Shown: positions 43,087 to 52,270 of the stretch, in pieces
Numbering within the stretch: the first letter of the stretch is position 1
How the letters are laid out: the number at the start of each line of letters is the position of its first letter
From: an uncultured Lachnospiraceae bacterium
GTDB taxonomy: Bacteria > Bacillota > Clostridia > Lachnospirales > Lachnospiraceae
Length of the DNA stretch: 64,000 nucleotides
Assembly: GCA_910578175.1 (NCBI GenBank)
Contig: CAJTPF010000004.1
Coordinates: forward strand, 32,394-96,393
Direction of reading: 5' to 3'
Translations under genes and position numbers: made by a program
The notes under the pieces: generated by a model
Seen by the model: the letters and a program-made list of their open reading frames with translations, nothing else
Told to the model about the DNA's origin: nothing
Database searches by the model: none

Positions 43087-43977
43087 CTACTGAATATGCT
43101 GGTGTGTAAACAAATGATCTTCACAATACTCATGATTTCCCGCACATTTCGAACAGTACCGGAAGGACAGTTCCGGATTGGATTCACTGGTTCTGCCGCA
43201 TATTTCACATTTATGAAGGGCAGCATTTCCTCCCGAGTGCCGTACCTGGCTTCTGTACCTCTGTTTTCTGCGGATCTCCCTTGGCGAATATCGTTTATAA
43301 TTTCTGGTGATCAGGAAAAATACAACAAAATTCAGCAGGGATACCAATGCCGCCGTAGCTATCTCCGGCAACGGAACAATTCCCAGATTTAACGCTACCT
43401 TTGCAACGGAACGTGCCCCGCCTTCCGATAACAGATACCTTGAAAATCCGGAAAATATAGTCAATATAAAATACGCACCATCTATCATCGCCAGCCACTT
43501 AATCTTAATTGGCAGGATAAAAAACAGATACAGCTCCATATCCGGATAAACCGTTGCAAATGCAAAAAATAACGACATATTCAGATAATAAGTGGTCAGC
43601 GGCCAATTCATCCCAAATATAAAATAGATCAGAAATCCTGCCAGTACATGAAAAAGGACCCCCATAAAGAAATATACATTAAAGCGGAAAGCACCCCATA
43701 CCCGCTCTAGATTTGTTCCCAGTATATAGTATAAATACAGGGTAAAGATCATAAATATATATGACGAATTCGGAGGCGGCATAATGATAAAGGTAAATAT
43801 CCTCCACACCTGTCCATGTAAGATGGACTCAATATCCAGCGACAGGACGTCATAATAAAACCTGGCATTAAATATCTGAATCATCCAACCGAATACATAT
43901 AGGATAATGATATATGTCATCAGATTGTGAATGGCATATCTGCCAAATTTTCGTTCCAGTTTCTGTATGAAATTCAA
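43087..43977 (-). CDS. Rhomboid-like membrane protein without catalytic residues, C-terminal zinc-binding domain
   Basis: A 296-residue protein: six hydrophobic helices (residues about 15-225), then a charged linker and a Cys/His-rich tail (CEICGRTSESNPELSFRYCS, KCAGNHEYCEDHLFTHQH) with CxxC-type pairs suited to zinc. HGQVWRIFTFIIMP and NLERVWGAFRFNVYFFMG match the rhomboid fold, but the GxSG serine and the helix-6 histidine are not found where expected, so it is likely inactive as a protease. The start is TTG at 43977 with AAGGAGAGAATAATA upstream. It has a perfect-consensus promoter at 44011-44039. Confidence 0.75.
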   Translation of the reverse strand: MNFIQKLERKFGRYAIHNLMTYIIILYVFGWMIQIFNARFYYDVLSLDIESILHGQVWRIFTFIIMPPPNSSYIFMIFTLYLYYILGTNLERVWGAFRFNVYFFMGVLFHVLAGFLIYFIFGMNWPLTTYYLNMSLFFAFATVYPDMELYLFFILPIKIKWLAMIDGAYFILTIFSGFSRYLLSEGGARSVAKVALNLGIVPLPEIATAALVSLLNFVVFFLITRNYKRYSPREIRRKQRYRSQVRHSGGNAALHKCEICGRTSESNPELSFRYCSKCAGNHEYCEDHLFTHQHIQ

Positions 43978-44010
43978 TATTATTCTCTCCTTTTTACGGT
44001 ATATTTCCTT

Positions 44011-44039
44011 ATTATAGTAAGGAATAAAATATTTGTCAA
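44011..44039 (-). promoter_or_regulatory. Promoter of the rhomboid-like gene
   Basis: Minus strand: TTGACA (44034-44039), 17-base spacer, TATAAT (44011-44016): both boxes are perfect consensus. Confidence 0.85.
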
Positions 44040-44218
44040 ATGGTTTGTGGAATTGGAGGCCGGACGCAGATTTGGAAACCGCCAGTATTTTTAAGAATTC
44101 AGATTTAATACTATATGTTTGTCTCTTCCTTATGGCAATACATATATACTATCACCCTTTTTAAAGTTTTTCATATATATAGTACTGTGATATCCAAAGT
44201 TTGGACTTACCACAACAG

Positions 44219-44247
44219 TTGAATTTTGTCGGATTATGTATTATAAT
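44219..44247 (+). promoter_or_regulatory. Promoter of the activase gene
   Basis: TTGAAT (44219-44224), 17-base spacer, TATAAT (44242-44247). Predicted leader is about 80 bases. Confidence 0.7.
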
Positions 44248-44264
44248 AAGCTGATTTCTATTTA

Positions 44265-44328
44265 TACCGGAACTTTGGGAGCGTCTGGTCTACAGCCCCG
44301 ATTCTCCGGTACTTTATACAAAACGGAG
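44265..44328 (+). promoter_or_regulatory. Leader hairpin that could mask the activase ribosome binding site
   Basis: TACCGGA (44265-44271) pairs with TCCGGTA (44305-44311); inside, GGG (44277-44279) can pair with CCC (44296-44299). The segment CTCCG (44304-44308) could alternatively pair with CGGAG (44324-44328), the ribosome binding site, so two mutually exclusive folds are possible. This resembles a translational switch; no known class recognised. Confidence 0.45.
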
Positions 44329-44335
44329 GTTACCC

Positions 44336-47300
44336 ATGAGTAATACATTTTCACTTGGAATAGACATTGGTTCTACCACGGTTAAGATTGCGATTCTTAA
44401 CTCTGAAAATGAAATCATATTTTCTGATTACGAAAGACATTATGCAAATATTCAGGAAACACTTGCTTCCCTGCTAAAAAAATTTATTGAACAATATGGA
44501 AATATAACGCTGTATCCTGTCATTACAGGTTCTGGCGGACTGACACTGGCCAGACACCTGAATGTTCCTTTTGTACAGGAGGTTGTGGCTGTTTCCACTG
44601 CCCTGGAGGATCATGCCCCACAGACCGATGTTGCCATTGAGCTGGGCGGTGAAGATGCAAAAATCATATATTTTACCGGCGGTGTGGAACAGCGTATGAA
44701 TGGTATCTGTGCCGGCGGTACCGGTTCTTTTATCGACCAGATGGCTTCCCTGCTCCAGACGGATGCGGCGGGACTGAATGTATATGCCAAAGACTATAAA
44801 GCCATTTATCCCATTGCCGCCAGATGCGGTGTATTTGCCAAAACGGATATTCAGCCGCTGATCAATGAGGGCGCAACCAAGGAAGATCTGTCGGCTTCCA
44901 TTTTCCAGGCTGTTGTAAATCAGACTATCAGCGGGCTTGCCTGCGGAAAACCCATCCGGGGAAACGTGGCATTTTTAGGCGGTCCCCTGCATTTTCTTTC
45001 GGAATTAAAACAGGCGTTTATACGAACGCTGAAACTGACAGAAGAACAGATCATTGCACCGGAACATTCCCATCTGTTTGCTGCCATCGGAGATCGGAAG
45101 AGCGCCATCGGAGCCGCTCTGAATCATAAGTCCGATGTGGAAACGGATACACAGCAGCTGGTCAGTCTGCTTTCCGGCGGTATAAAAATGGAATTTGAGA
45201 TCAAACGAATGGAGCCGCTGTTTGAATCCCCACAGGACTATGAATCCTTCATCTCCCGTCACAACGTTCATAAAGTGGCATCTATGGACTTAAAAGACTA
45301 TGAAGGTGATTGTTTTCTGGGAATCGATGCCGGTTCCACCACTACAAAAGTGGCGCTGGTGGCAGAAGACGGAACATTGCTGTATTCTTTTTACAGTAAT
45401 AATAACGGCAGTCCCCTCGCTACTACCATCCGCTCCATCAAAGAGATTTATCAGCTGCTGCCGGACAGCGCCAGAATCGTTTACTCCTGCTCTACCGGAT
45501 ATGGAGAGGCATTGATCAAAGCCGCCCTTATGCTTGACGAAGGTGAAGTTGAAACCGTTTCCCATTACTATGCCGCCTCCTTTTTCGAACCGGATGTGGA
45601 CTGTATCCTTGACATCGGCGGCCAGGATATGAAATGCATAAAAATAAAAAATCAAACCGTAGACAGCGTCCAGCTCAATGAAGCCTGTTCTTCCGGCTGC
45701 GGTTCCTTTATCGAAACCTTTGCTAAATCTTTGAATTATTCCGTGGAAGATTTCGCAAAAGAGGCCCTCTTTGCCAAAAATCCGGTGGATTTAGGCACCC
45801 GTTGTACGGTTTTTATGAATTCCAATGTAAAACAGGCTCAAAAAGAAGGCTCCGAAGTTTCGGATATTTCTGCCGGACTTGCCTATTCAGTTATCAAAAA
45901 TGCTTTATATAAAGTTATAAAGATTACAGATCCGAAAGACCTGGGGAAAAAAGTTGTGGTTCAGGGAGGAACTTTTTATAACGATGCCGTTCTTCGGAGT
46001 TTTGAAAAAATATCCGGCTGTAACGCCGTACGTCCGGATATTGCCGGCATTATGGGTGCATTCGGAGCCGCTCTGGTGGCAAGAGAACGGTATGACGGTT
46101 CCAAAGAAACTTCCATGCTCAGCATTGCCAGGATAAATGCGTTGGAATTTTCCACTTCCATGTCCAGATGTAAAGGCTGTACCAACAATTGTCTGCTGAC
46201 GATCAATAAATTTACCGGCGGACGGCAGTTTATTACCGGAAACCGATGCGAACGCGGAATCGGTAAGACAAAAAACAAAGAAAATATTCCCAATCTATTC
46301 GAATACAAACACAAAAAGATATTTGCTTATGAATCTCTGACCGCTGATGAAGCAGTCCGGGGTACGGTAGGTATACCACGGGTACTGAACCTGTACGAAA
46401 ATTATCCGTTCTGGGCCGTTTTTTTCAGAAAGCTTGGATTTCAGGTAATCCTGTCACCAGAGTCCAGCCGGAACATCTATGAGCTGGGGATTGAATCTAT
46501 TCCAAGCGAATCCGAATGTTATCCCGCAAAACTGGCACATGGTCATATCACCTGGCTGATCAGACAACAGGTTGATTTTATATTCTATCCATGTATCCCT
46601 TATGAGCGGAATGAAACACCGGATGCCAATAACCATTATAACTGCCCGATCGTTACATCGTACGCGGAAAATATTAAAAACAATGTAGAAGAAATAACCA
46701 ACGGTCAGATGCGCTTTTTAAATCCCTTTTTATCCATGACCGACTCCAACGTCATGTCTGCACGTCTGATTGAAATATTTACGGAAGAATTCGGAATACC
46801 GGCAGACGATATTCAGGAAGCCTGCCATGCCGGATGGGAAGAACTGCAGGACACCCGGAAAGATATTCAGAAACAGGGAGAAGAAGTCTTAAAATATCTG
46901 GAAGAACACAATAAACGGGGAATTGTTCTTGCCGGACGCCCCTACCACATTGACCCGGAGATTAATCACGGCATCCCGGAACTGATCAATTCCTACGGAA
47001 TTGCCGTATTAACGGAAGATTCCATCTCACATCTTGGGAATACAGAACGTCCGCTTCTGGTTATGGATCAGTGGATGTATCATTCCAGACTTTATGCTGC
47101 CGCTAATTTTGTAAAAACACAGGATAATCTGGATTTGATCCAGTTAAACTCCTTTGGCTGCGGACTGGATGCGGTTACCACTGACCAGGTCAGTGATATC
47201 CTGACAAAATCCGGTAAGATTTATACTGTATTAAAAATAGATGAAGTGAATAATCTTGGCGCCGCCAGAATCAGGATTCGTTCCCTGCTTTCCGCCCTGC

Positions 47301-48592
47301 GGGTCAGGGAAAAGAAAGAAGAAAACCGTACCATTCTTCCTTCCAGTATTAACCGTGTGGAATTTACGGCAGAAATGCGGAAAAACTATACGATCCTTGC
47401 ACCGCAGATGTCCCCGATTCACTTTGATCTTCTGGAACCGGCTCTAAAATCCTGCGGCTATAATATTAAAATCTTTAACAATGATAACCGGAAAGCCGTG
47501 GATATCGGTTTGAAATATGTAAATAATGATGCCTGTTACCCGTCTCTCATCGTTATCGGACAGATTATGGAAGAACTGCTGTCCGGAAAATACGATCTTG
47601 ACAGAACTGCGGTCATCATGACTCAGACCGGCGGAGGCTGCCGGGCAAGCAATTATGTCGGTTTCATCCGGCGCGCTCTGGAAAAAGCAGGAATGCCGCA
47701 GATTCCGGTACTGGCATTGAGCGTGCAGGGATTGGAAAAACATGAAGGATTTAAGATCACCCCGAAACTGACATTAAAAGCAATGCATGCTTTAATTTAC
47801 GGAGATTTGTTTATGCGGGTCGTATACCATACCCGTCCCTATGAAAAAGTACCGGGTTCCGCCAATGAACTGCATGCAAAATGGAAAAAAATCTGTGGAG
47901 ATTCCCTGTCAAAACCTTCCCTGTCATTTTCCGAATTCAAACGAAATATCCGGGGCATCATACACGATTTTGATAACCTGCCGCTTTTGGAAATCCAAAA
48001 ACCAAAGGTTGGCATTGTTGGCGAGATCCTCGTTAAATTTCTCCCGGCAGCAAATAATTTTCTTGTGGATTTATTGGAAAAGGAAGGTGCCGAAGCGGTG
48101 ATGCCTGATCTACTGGATTTTTTCCTGTACAGTTTCTATAATAATAATTTTAAAGCAGAAAATCTTGGCTTTAAAAAGTCTTCTGCAAGAATTGGCAATC
48201 TGGCAATATGGTTTCTGGAGAAACTACGGAAACCTATGGTTAAAGAATTAACAAAAAGTAAACGATTTAATCCGCCGTCCCATATCTCAGAACTGGCAAA
48301 ACTGGCGGAACCGATTACCTCTATTGGTAACCAGACCGGAGAAGGATGGTTTCTAACTGGAGAAATGCTGGAACTGATCCACAGCGGCGTTCCAAATATA
48401 GTTTGCGCCCAGCCTTTTGGCTGTCTTCCGAATCATGTTGTAGGAAAAGGAGTTATCAAAGAGTTACGGCACCGGCATCCGGAAGCCAATATTGTAGCCG
48501 TCGACTATGATCCCGGCGCCAGCGAAGTCAATCAGTTAAACCGGATCAAACTTATGCTGTCCACGGCAAATAAGAATCTGGCAAACAAATAA
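44336..48592 (+). CDS. 2-hydroxyacyl-CoA dehydratase activase-like giant protein (two ASKHA ATPase domains, DUF2229)
   Basis: A 1418-residue cytoplasmic protein of the BcrA/BadF/HgdC activator superfamily. Domain 1 (about 5-260): GIDIGSTTVKIAILNSENE and the cluster-binding CAGGTGSFIDQM and ARCGVFAKTDIQPLINEG. Domain 2 (about 328-580): GIDAGSTTTKVALVAEDG, NEACSSGCGSFIETF and GTRCTVFMNSNVKQAQKEG. Then a Cys-containing linker (CKGCTNNCLLTINKFTGG), DUF2229 (IPRVLNLYENYPFWAVFFRK) and a C-terminal region like the dehydratase D subunit. Activators use ATP to inject a high-energy electron into radical dehydratases; here activator and dehydratase-like parts are fused. The actual substrate is unknown. 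ATG has GGAGGTTACCC upstream. Frequent in Clostridia as a single long gene. Confidence 0.93.
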   Translation: MSNTFSLGIDIGSTTVKIAILNSENEIIFSDYERHYANIQETLASLLKKFIEQYGNITLYPVITGSGGLTLARHLNVPFVQEVVAVSTALEDHAPQTDVAIELGGEDAKIIYFTGGVEQRMNGICAGGTGSFIDQMASLLQTDAAGLNVYAKDYKAIYPIAARCGVFAKTDIQPLINEGATKEDLSASIFQAVVNQTISGLACGKPIRGNVAFLGGPLHFLSELKQAFIRTLKLTEEQIIAPEHSHLFAAIGDRKSAIGAALNHKSDVETDTQQLVSLLSGGIKMEFEIKRMEPLFESPQDYESFISRHNVHKVASMDLKDYEGDCFLGIDAGSTTTKVALVAEDGTLLYSFYSNNNGSPLATTIRSIKEIYQLLPDSARIVYSCSTGYGEALIKAALMLDEGEVETVSHYYAASFFEPDVDCILDIGGQDMKCIKIKNQTVDSVQLNEACSSGCGSFIETFAKSLNYSVEDFAKEALFAKNPVDLGTRCTVFMNSNVKQAQKEGSEVSDISAGLAYSVIKNALYKVIKITDPKDLGKKVVVQGGTFYNDAVLRSFEKISGCNAVRPDIAGIMGAFGAALVARERYDGSKETSMLSIARINALEFSTSMSRCKGCTNNCLLTINKFTGGRQFITGNRCERGIGKTKNKENIPNLFEYKHKKIFAYESLTADEAVRGTVGIPRVLNLYENYPFWAVFFRKLGFQVILSPESSRNIYELGIESIPSESECYPAKLAHGHITWLIRQQVDFIFYPCIPYERNETPDANNHYNCPIVTSYAENIKNNVEEITNGQMRFLNPFLSMTDSNVMSARLIEIFTEEFGIPADDIQEACHAGWEELQDTRKDIQKQGEEVLKYLEEHNKRGIVLAGRPYHIDPEINHGIPELINSYGIAVLTEDSISHLGNTERPLLVMDQWMYHSRLYAAANFVKTQDNLDLIQLNSFGCGLDAVTTDQVSDILTKSGKIYTVLKIDEVNNLGAARIRIRSLLSALRVREKKEENRTILPSSINRVEFTAEMRKNYTILAPQMSPIHFDLLEPALKSCGYNIKIFNNDNRKAVDIGLKYVNNDACYPSLIVIGQIMEELLSGKYDLDRTAVIMTQTGGGCRASNYVGFIRRALEKAGMPQIPVLALSVQGLEKHEGFKITPKLTLKAMHALIYGDLFMRVVYHTRPYEKVPGSANELHAKWKKICGDSLSKPSLSFSEFKRNIRGIIHDFDNLPLLEIQKPKVGIVGEILVKFLPAANNFLVDLLEKEGAEAVMPDLLDFFLYSFYNNNFKAENLGFKKSSARIGNLAIWFLEKLRKPMVKELTKSKRFNPPSHISELAKLAEPITSIGNQTGEGWFLTGEMLELIHSGVPNIVCAQPFGCLPNHVVGKGVIKELRHRHPEANIVAVDYDPGASEVNQLNRIKLMLSTANKNLANK

Positions 48593-48593
48593 A

Positions 48594-48663
48594 AAAAACA
48601 TCTCATAAAAGAATGCGTCCTTCCCGGTTGGCGAGGCAACCCTCTCTTTTATGAGATGTTTTT
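48594..48663. terminator. Bidirectional terminator with nested stem
   Basis: AAAAACATCTCATAAAAGA (48594-48612) pairs perfectly over 19 bp with TCTTTTATGAGATGTTTTT (48645-48663). The 32-base loop itself contains GGTTG and CAACC, a second small stem. Serves the convergent activase and ung genes, U-rich on both sides. Confidence 0.85.
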
Positions 48664-48665
48664 AT

Positions 48666-49340
48666 TTATATATTTTCAATCTGCCAGTCAATCGGCGTTT
48701 CTCCGTTCTGCTTCAGAAATTCATTTGTCTGGCTGAAATGCTTACAACCAAAAAATCCCCGGTATGCCGATAGCGGACTGGGATGAGGCGACTTTAATAT
48801 CAAGTGTCTGGGATTTGTCAGCATGGATGCTTTCATCTGTGCTGGTTTTCCCCACAGCAGAAATACAATGGGACGGTCCTCCTGATTTAATGCCTGAATC
48901 GCGGCATCCGTAAATTTTTCCCAACCGATTCCCTTGTGTGAAAATGCCGCATGTGCCCGAACCGTCAGGATAGTATTTAATAACAGCACGCCCTGTTCCG
49001 CCCACTTTACCAAATATCCGTTATTTGGAATATATGTACCTATATCATCCGCCATTTCCTTATATATATTCTCCAATGACGGTGGAATATCGATACCCGG
49101 TTTGACGGAAAAACTCAATCCATGGGCCTGTCCCGGTTCATGATACGGATCCTGTCCGATGATTACCGCTTTTACTTTATGATAGGGAGTCATATGAAAT
49201 GCATTAAAAATATCCTCCGATGCGGGATACACCGCATGCGTTAAATATTCCTCCTTAACTTTATCAAACAGTGACTTATAATACTCTTTTGAAAACTCTT
49301 CCTTTAACGGCTCAAGCCAATCGTTATTTATTGCTGACAT
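48666..49340 (-). CDS. ung: Uracil-DNA glycosylase
   Basis: A 224-residue family 1 UDG removing uracil from DNA. Catalytic GQDPYHEPGQAHGLSFS (Asp and His in the water-activating loop) and the HPSPLSAYRGFFGCKHF leucine/DNA-intercalation loop are present. Length is standard. It overlaps the hisF stop by 17 bases, so the start (ATG 49340) may be translationally coupled. Confidence 0.96.
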   Translation of the reverse strand: MSAINNDWLEPLKEEFSKEYYKSLFDKVKEEYLTHAVYPASEDIFNAFHMTPYHKVKAVIIGQDPYHEPGQAHGLSFSVKPGIDIPPSLENIYKEMADDIGTYIPNNGYLVKWAEQGVLLLNTILTVRAHAAFSHKGIGWEKFTDAAIQALNQEDRPIVFLLWGKPAQMKASMLTNPRHLILKSPHPSPLSAYRGFFGCKHFSQTNEFLKQNGETPIDWQIENI

Positions 49341-50097
49341 ATCTTATCGGTACTCCTAACTCATATAAATATTGTTTTAAATCTTTAATTTCCAGTTCCT
49401 TATAGTGAAACAGGGAAGCAGCCAGCGCCGCATCCGCTTTTCCCTCTGTTAGTGCTTCTAAAAAATGTTCTTTTGTACCTGCTCCGCCGGATGCGATCAC
49501 CGGAATAGAAACATGTTCTGCAATGGTTCTGGTCAAAGCAATGTCATAACCATCCCTGGTTCCGTCACAATCCATACTGGTCAGCAGAATTTCCCCGGCC
49601 CCCATCTGTTCGGCCCGTACTGCCCAGGACAGAGCATCGATTCCGGTATCGATTCTGCCGCCATTCTGATAAATATTCCATCCTCTTCCGTCAGCCCTCC
49701 GTTTTGCGTCTATGGCAACTACTACGCACTGGCTGCCAAACCTGTCTGCCGCCTCCCGGATCAGATCCGGATGATTGATGGCTGCCGAATTAATCGCTAT
49801 TTTATCGGCTCCCTCCCGAAGCAGTTCCTTAAAATCGTCCACCGTACGGATTCCTCCGCCTACAGTAAAAGGAATGAAAACCTTTTCCGCAACCTTCCTG
49901 ACCAGATCCACTACTGTATGCCTCTGGTCTGAAGAGGCCGTGATATCCAAAAAAACCAGTTCATCCGCACCGGCTTTATCATAGGCAGCTGCCACTTCCA
50001 CAGGATCTCCCGCATCTTTCAGATTAATAAAATTAATTCCTTTTACCACTCTGTTGTTATTTACATCCAGACATGGAATAATTCTTTTTGTATGCAT
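49324..50097 (-). CDS. hisF: Imidazole glycerol phosphate synthase subunit HisF
   Basis: A 257-residue TIM barrel, cyclase subunit of histidine synthesis: RIIPCLDVNNNRVVKGINF (first catalytic Asp), PFTVGGGIRTVDDFKELLRE, and LLTSMDCDGTRDGYD (second Asp). ATG at 50097 follows AGGAGGTATCAGT. Works as a complex with HisH (next gene upstream). Confidence 0.97.
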   Translation of the reverse strand: MHTKRIIPCLDVNNNRVVKGINFINLKDAGDPVEVAAAYDKAGADELVFLDITASSDQRHTVVDLVRKVAEKVFIPFTVGGGIRTVDDFKELLREGADKIAINSAAINHPDLIREAADRFGSQCVVVAIDAKRRADGRGWNIYQNGGRIDTGIDALSWAVRAEQMGAGEILLTSMDCDGTRDGYDIALTRTIAEHVSIPVIASGGAGTKEHFLEALTEGKADAALAASLFHYKELEIKDLKQYLYELGVPIRYVSNK

Positions 50098-50108
50098 ACT
50101 GATACCTC

Positions 50109-50726
50109 CTAAGACGCCTGATGGATTTCCGCAAAGTTTTTCAAAATCTGCAGACCTGTATCTCCGCTTTTTTCCGGATGGAACTGGCAGGCAAATATAT
50201 TATTTTTTTCCACGGAAGCATCAATGATCGTGCTATACTCGGTCACGGCTTTAACGATCTCCGGTTCCTCTGCTTTCAGATAGTACGAATGAACAAAATA
50301 AACATAAACATCATCTTCTATATTTCGAAAAAGTCTTCCCTCATTCATAAACCGGAGAGAATTCCAGCCAATATGGGGAATCTTTAATCCCGGAGCATCC
50401 GGAATTTTTTTAATCCCGCCTTTCAGAATACCAAGACCTTCGATTCCCTCTGATTCATCACTTCCTTCAAATAATAACTGAAGTCCGAGACAGATTCCCA
50501 GAAACGGTATATTCCGGGCTGCCACTTCCTGTATGGGTTTTATCAGATCATAATTCCTTAATTTTTTCATGGCATCTCCAAAATTTCCGACTCCCGGTAA
50601 GATTACCTTATCTGCAGATAAAATCTCGTCATGATTCCGGGATATGACCACCTCCTGTCCCAAAAACTCCAAAGCCTTCCGGACACTGCTTAAATTGCCT
50701 GCATCATAATCGATTATCGCTATCAT
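50109..50726 (-). CDS. hisH: Imidazole glycerol phosphate synthase subunit HisH
   Basis: A 205-residue class I glutamine amidotransferase supplying ammonia to HisF. Catalytic triad pieces: FLGICLGLQLLFEGS (Cys), and FACQFHPEKSGDTG (His and Glu). MIAIIDYDAGNLSSVRKALE is the standard start. Only hisH and hisF of the pathway are here; the other his genes are elsewhere. Confidence 0.97.
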   Translation of the reverse strand: MIAIIDYDAGNLSSVRKALEFLGQEVVISRNHDEILSADKVILPGVGNFGDAMKKLRNYDLIKPIQEVAARNIPFLGICLGLQLLFEGSDESEGIEGLGILKGGIKKIPDAPGLKIPHIGWNSLRFMNEGRLFRNIEDDVYVYFVHSYYLKAEEPEIVKAVTEYSTIIDASVEKNNIFACQFHPEKSGDTGLQILKNFAEIHQAS

Positions 50727-50750
50727 TGCCTGTTCGTCCCTTTCTCAGGA

Positions 50751-52196
50751 TTATTTGTTCCCGGAAACTTTTCCGGATATGATTCTGGAATATTCTGCCC
50801 TGTCTGCCATCTGGGATAATTGTCTGGCTTCGCTTTCCGTCATGCCATAATAGCTTGATAAACAGTCAACAAGCTTGCCGAGAGAAGATGTGGTCTGGTC
50901 AAACGTTCCCAGTTCCCTGGCTTTATCAATCACGGAATCATACGCCTTAACTCCCCTGATCAAAGAATCCAGCGCTTCTGCATTCATTTTCAGCTTATAA
51001 TATGTATTAAACTCATTATAATGTTTTTCAACCTTCATAACGGTAACAACCTGCTGGTAAAATGCCTGATCACTGTCTTTTAAATCCATGCCTGCCAGCA
51101 CAGCATATGCTTTCGTATAATTTTTATCCACATAATATCCGGTAGCCTTATCAATATTCCGGTTATAGGAAAAGAATCCGGCTCCGAAATAGATCAGACA
51201 CACACTTGCGGTTATCACGGACAGACTGAGTACAAGACCCAACGGGGTAACCCTTATTTTTTCTTCCATCACCGGTGGTCTTACCGGTTTCTTTTTCTTT
51301 TCCTTCGGCTCTTTCTCTTTTTTGGGTTTCTTTTCTTTTTTTTCTTTTTTCTTTTTTTCCTTTTTGGCTTTTTTATCTTCTGCTTCTTCTGTCTCTTCTG
51401 TAGATTCAGAGGATAAGGAATCAATGTTTAAATCGCCGCCAAATCCAAAGTCACTAAGTCCCAGACTATCAATATCATCCATGACACTTCCTGTTTCATC
51501 CAGAATACTGTCGGTATCGATCAGGGAATTCTCTTCCGGCTGTTCGGACTTTTTGCCCCGTGAAAATAATCTTCCAAAAAAACCCTTGGATTTTTCCGGC
51601 TCCGGTTTTTCCTGGACTGGTTCCTCTCCACCGGTTTCATCCAGATGAATATCTTCATATCGTTTCACAGCCCGGTTATCCTCTTCCAAAGAGCCGTTAT
51701 CCTCCGGTTCGGAATCAGTTTCGTCTTCTTCCTGTTCAATTGCATTGATCATACTTAATATATCTGCCAGATCGTCATCTTCCTCCGCAACATCCACTTC
51801 CTCACTGATGTCTGTATCCGGTTCTTCTGCCGGAACCTCTCCGTTCATTGAGTCATCTGCTGAAAACTCATCTGTAAAAGACAGATCCATAAAAGAATCT
51901 TCTGCCTTAGGCTCATCCGTATAAGAATCTCCGGTATCCGACAGTTCATCCGAAGGTTCTTCTGTTGAAAATTCCCCGTTAAAAGGTTCTTCCGCCGTTT
52001 CACTGGTTAATTCCTGCTGTTCATCTTCACCAGAGAGTCCTATATCATCATTAATATCAGAGATTTCTTCATCAAAATTAAAATCCCCGTCTTCCAATTC
52101 CTTTTCAAACCAGTCATCAGAGTCTGCTTCGCTTCCTTCCACCACGGAATTCAAAAGCTGTTCCAGATAATCTTCATCTTTGTTGTCTAATGCCAT
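50751..52196 (-). CDS. Charge-polarised single-pass membrane protein of unknown function
   Basis: A 481-residue protein. Residues about 1-200 are strongly acidic and repetitive (EEPSDELSDTGDSY, EEPDTDISEEVDV). A Lys/Glu tract (about 270-310) includes KKAKKEKKKKEKKEKKPKKE; the coding DNA there is TTTTTC-rich on the plus strand. A transmembrane helix follows (LGLVLSLSVITASVCLIYFG) and a roughly 130-residue extracytoplasmic tail with ADRAEYSRI. The start MALDNKDEDYLEQLLNSV follows GGAGGTGGAAAA. I recognise no family. Its place between cheV and hisH, in the same direction, may be chance or may link it to chemotaxis. Confidence 0.6.
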   Translation of the reverse strand: MALDNKDEDYLEQLLNSVVEGSEADSDDWFEKELEDGDFNFDEEISDINDDIGLSGEDEQQELTSETAEEPFNGEFSTEEPSDELSDTGDSYTDEPKAEDSFMDLSFTDEFSADDSMNGEVPAEEPDTDISEEVDVAEEDDDLADILSMINAIEQEEDETDSEPEDNGSLEEDNRAVKRYEDIHLDETGGEEPVQEKPEPEKSKGFFGRLFSRGKKSEQPEENSLIDTDSILDETGSVMDDIDSLGLSDFGFGGDLNIDSLSSESTEETEEAEDKKAKKEKKKKEKKEKKPKKEKEPKEKKKKPVRPPVMEEKIRVTPLGLVLSLSVITASVCLIYFGAGFFSYNRNIDKATGYYVDKNYTKAYAVLAGMDLKDSDQAFYQQVVTVMKVEKHYNEFNTYYKLKMNAEALDSLIRGVKAYDSVIDKARELGTFDQTTSSLGKLVDCLSSYYGMTESEARQLSQMADRAEYSRIISGKVSGNK

Positions 52197-52270
52197 TTTT
52201 CCACCTCCGGTAACTTAGTAAACAACACATTAGGCCGACCTGCTTTGCCGACCTAAAGAACTTCCGTGAA

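Larger units (their letters stand above)
43978..44335. other. 358-base spacer between the rhomboid-like gene and the activase gene
   Basis: Holds two divergent promoters (44011-44039 minus, 44219-44247 plus) and the leader hairpin of the activase gene (44265-44311). The middle, 44040-44218, is AT-rich with no ORF or clear structure. Confidence 0.6.

Noticed and set aside
51295..51375. Long T-rich tract as a regulatory element
   Set aside because: It is the coding sequence (minus strand) for a Lys-rich stretch in the membrane protein, not an intergenic element.
52234..52254. Direct repeat GCCGACCT with 13-bp spacing in the cheV-membrane protein spacer
   Set aside because: Too short and unsupported; could arise by chance.
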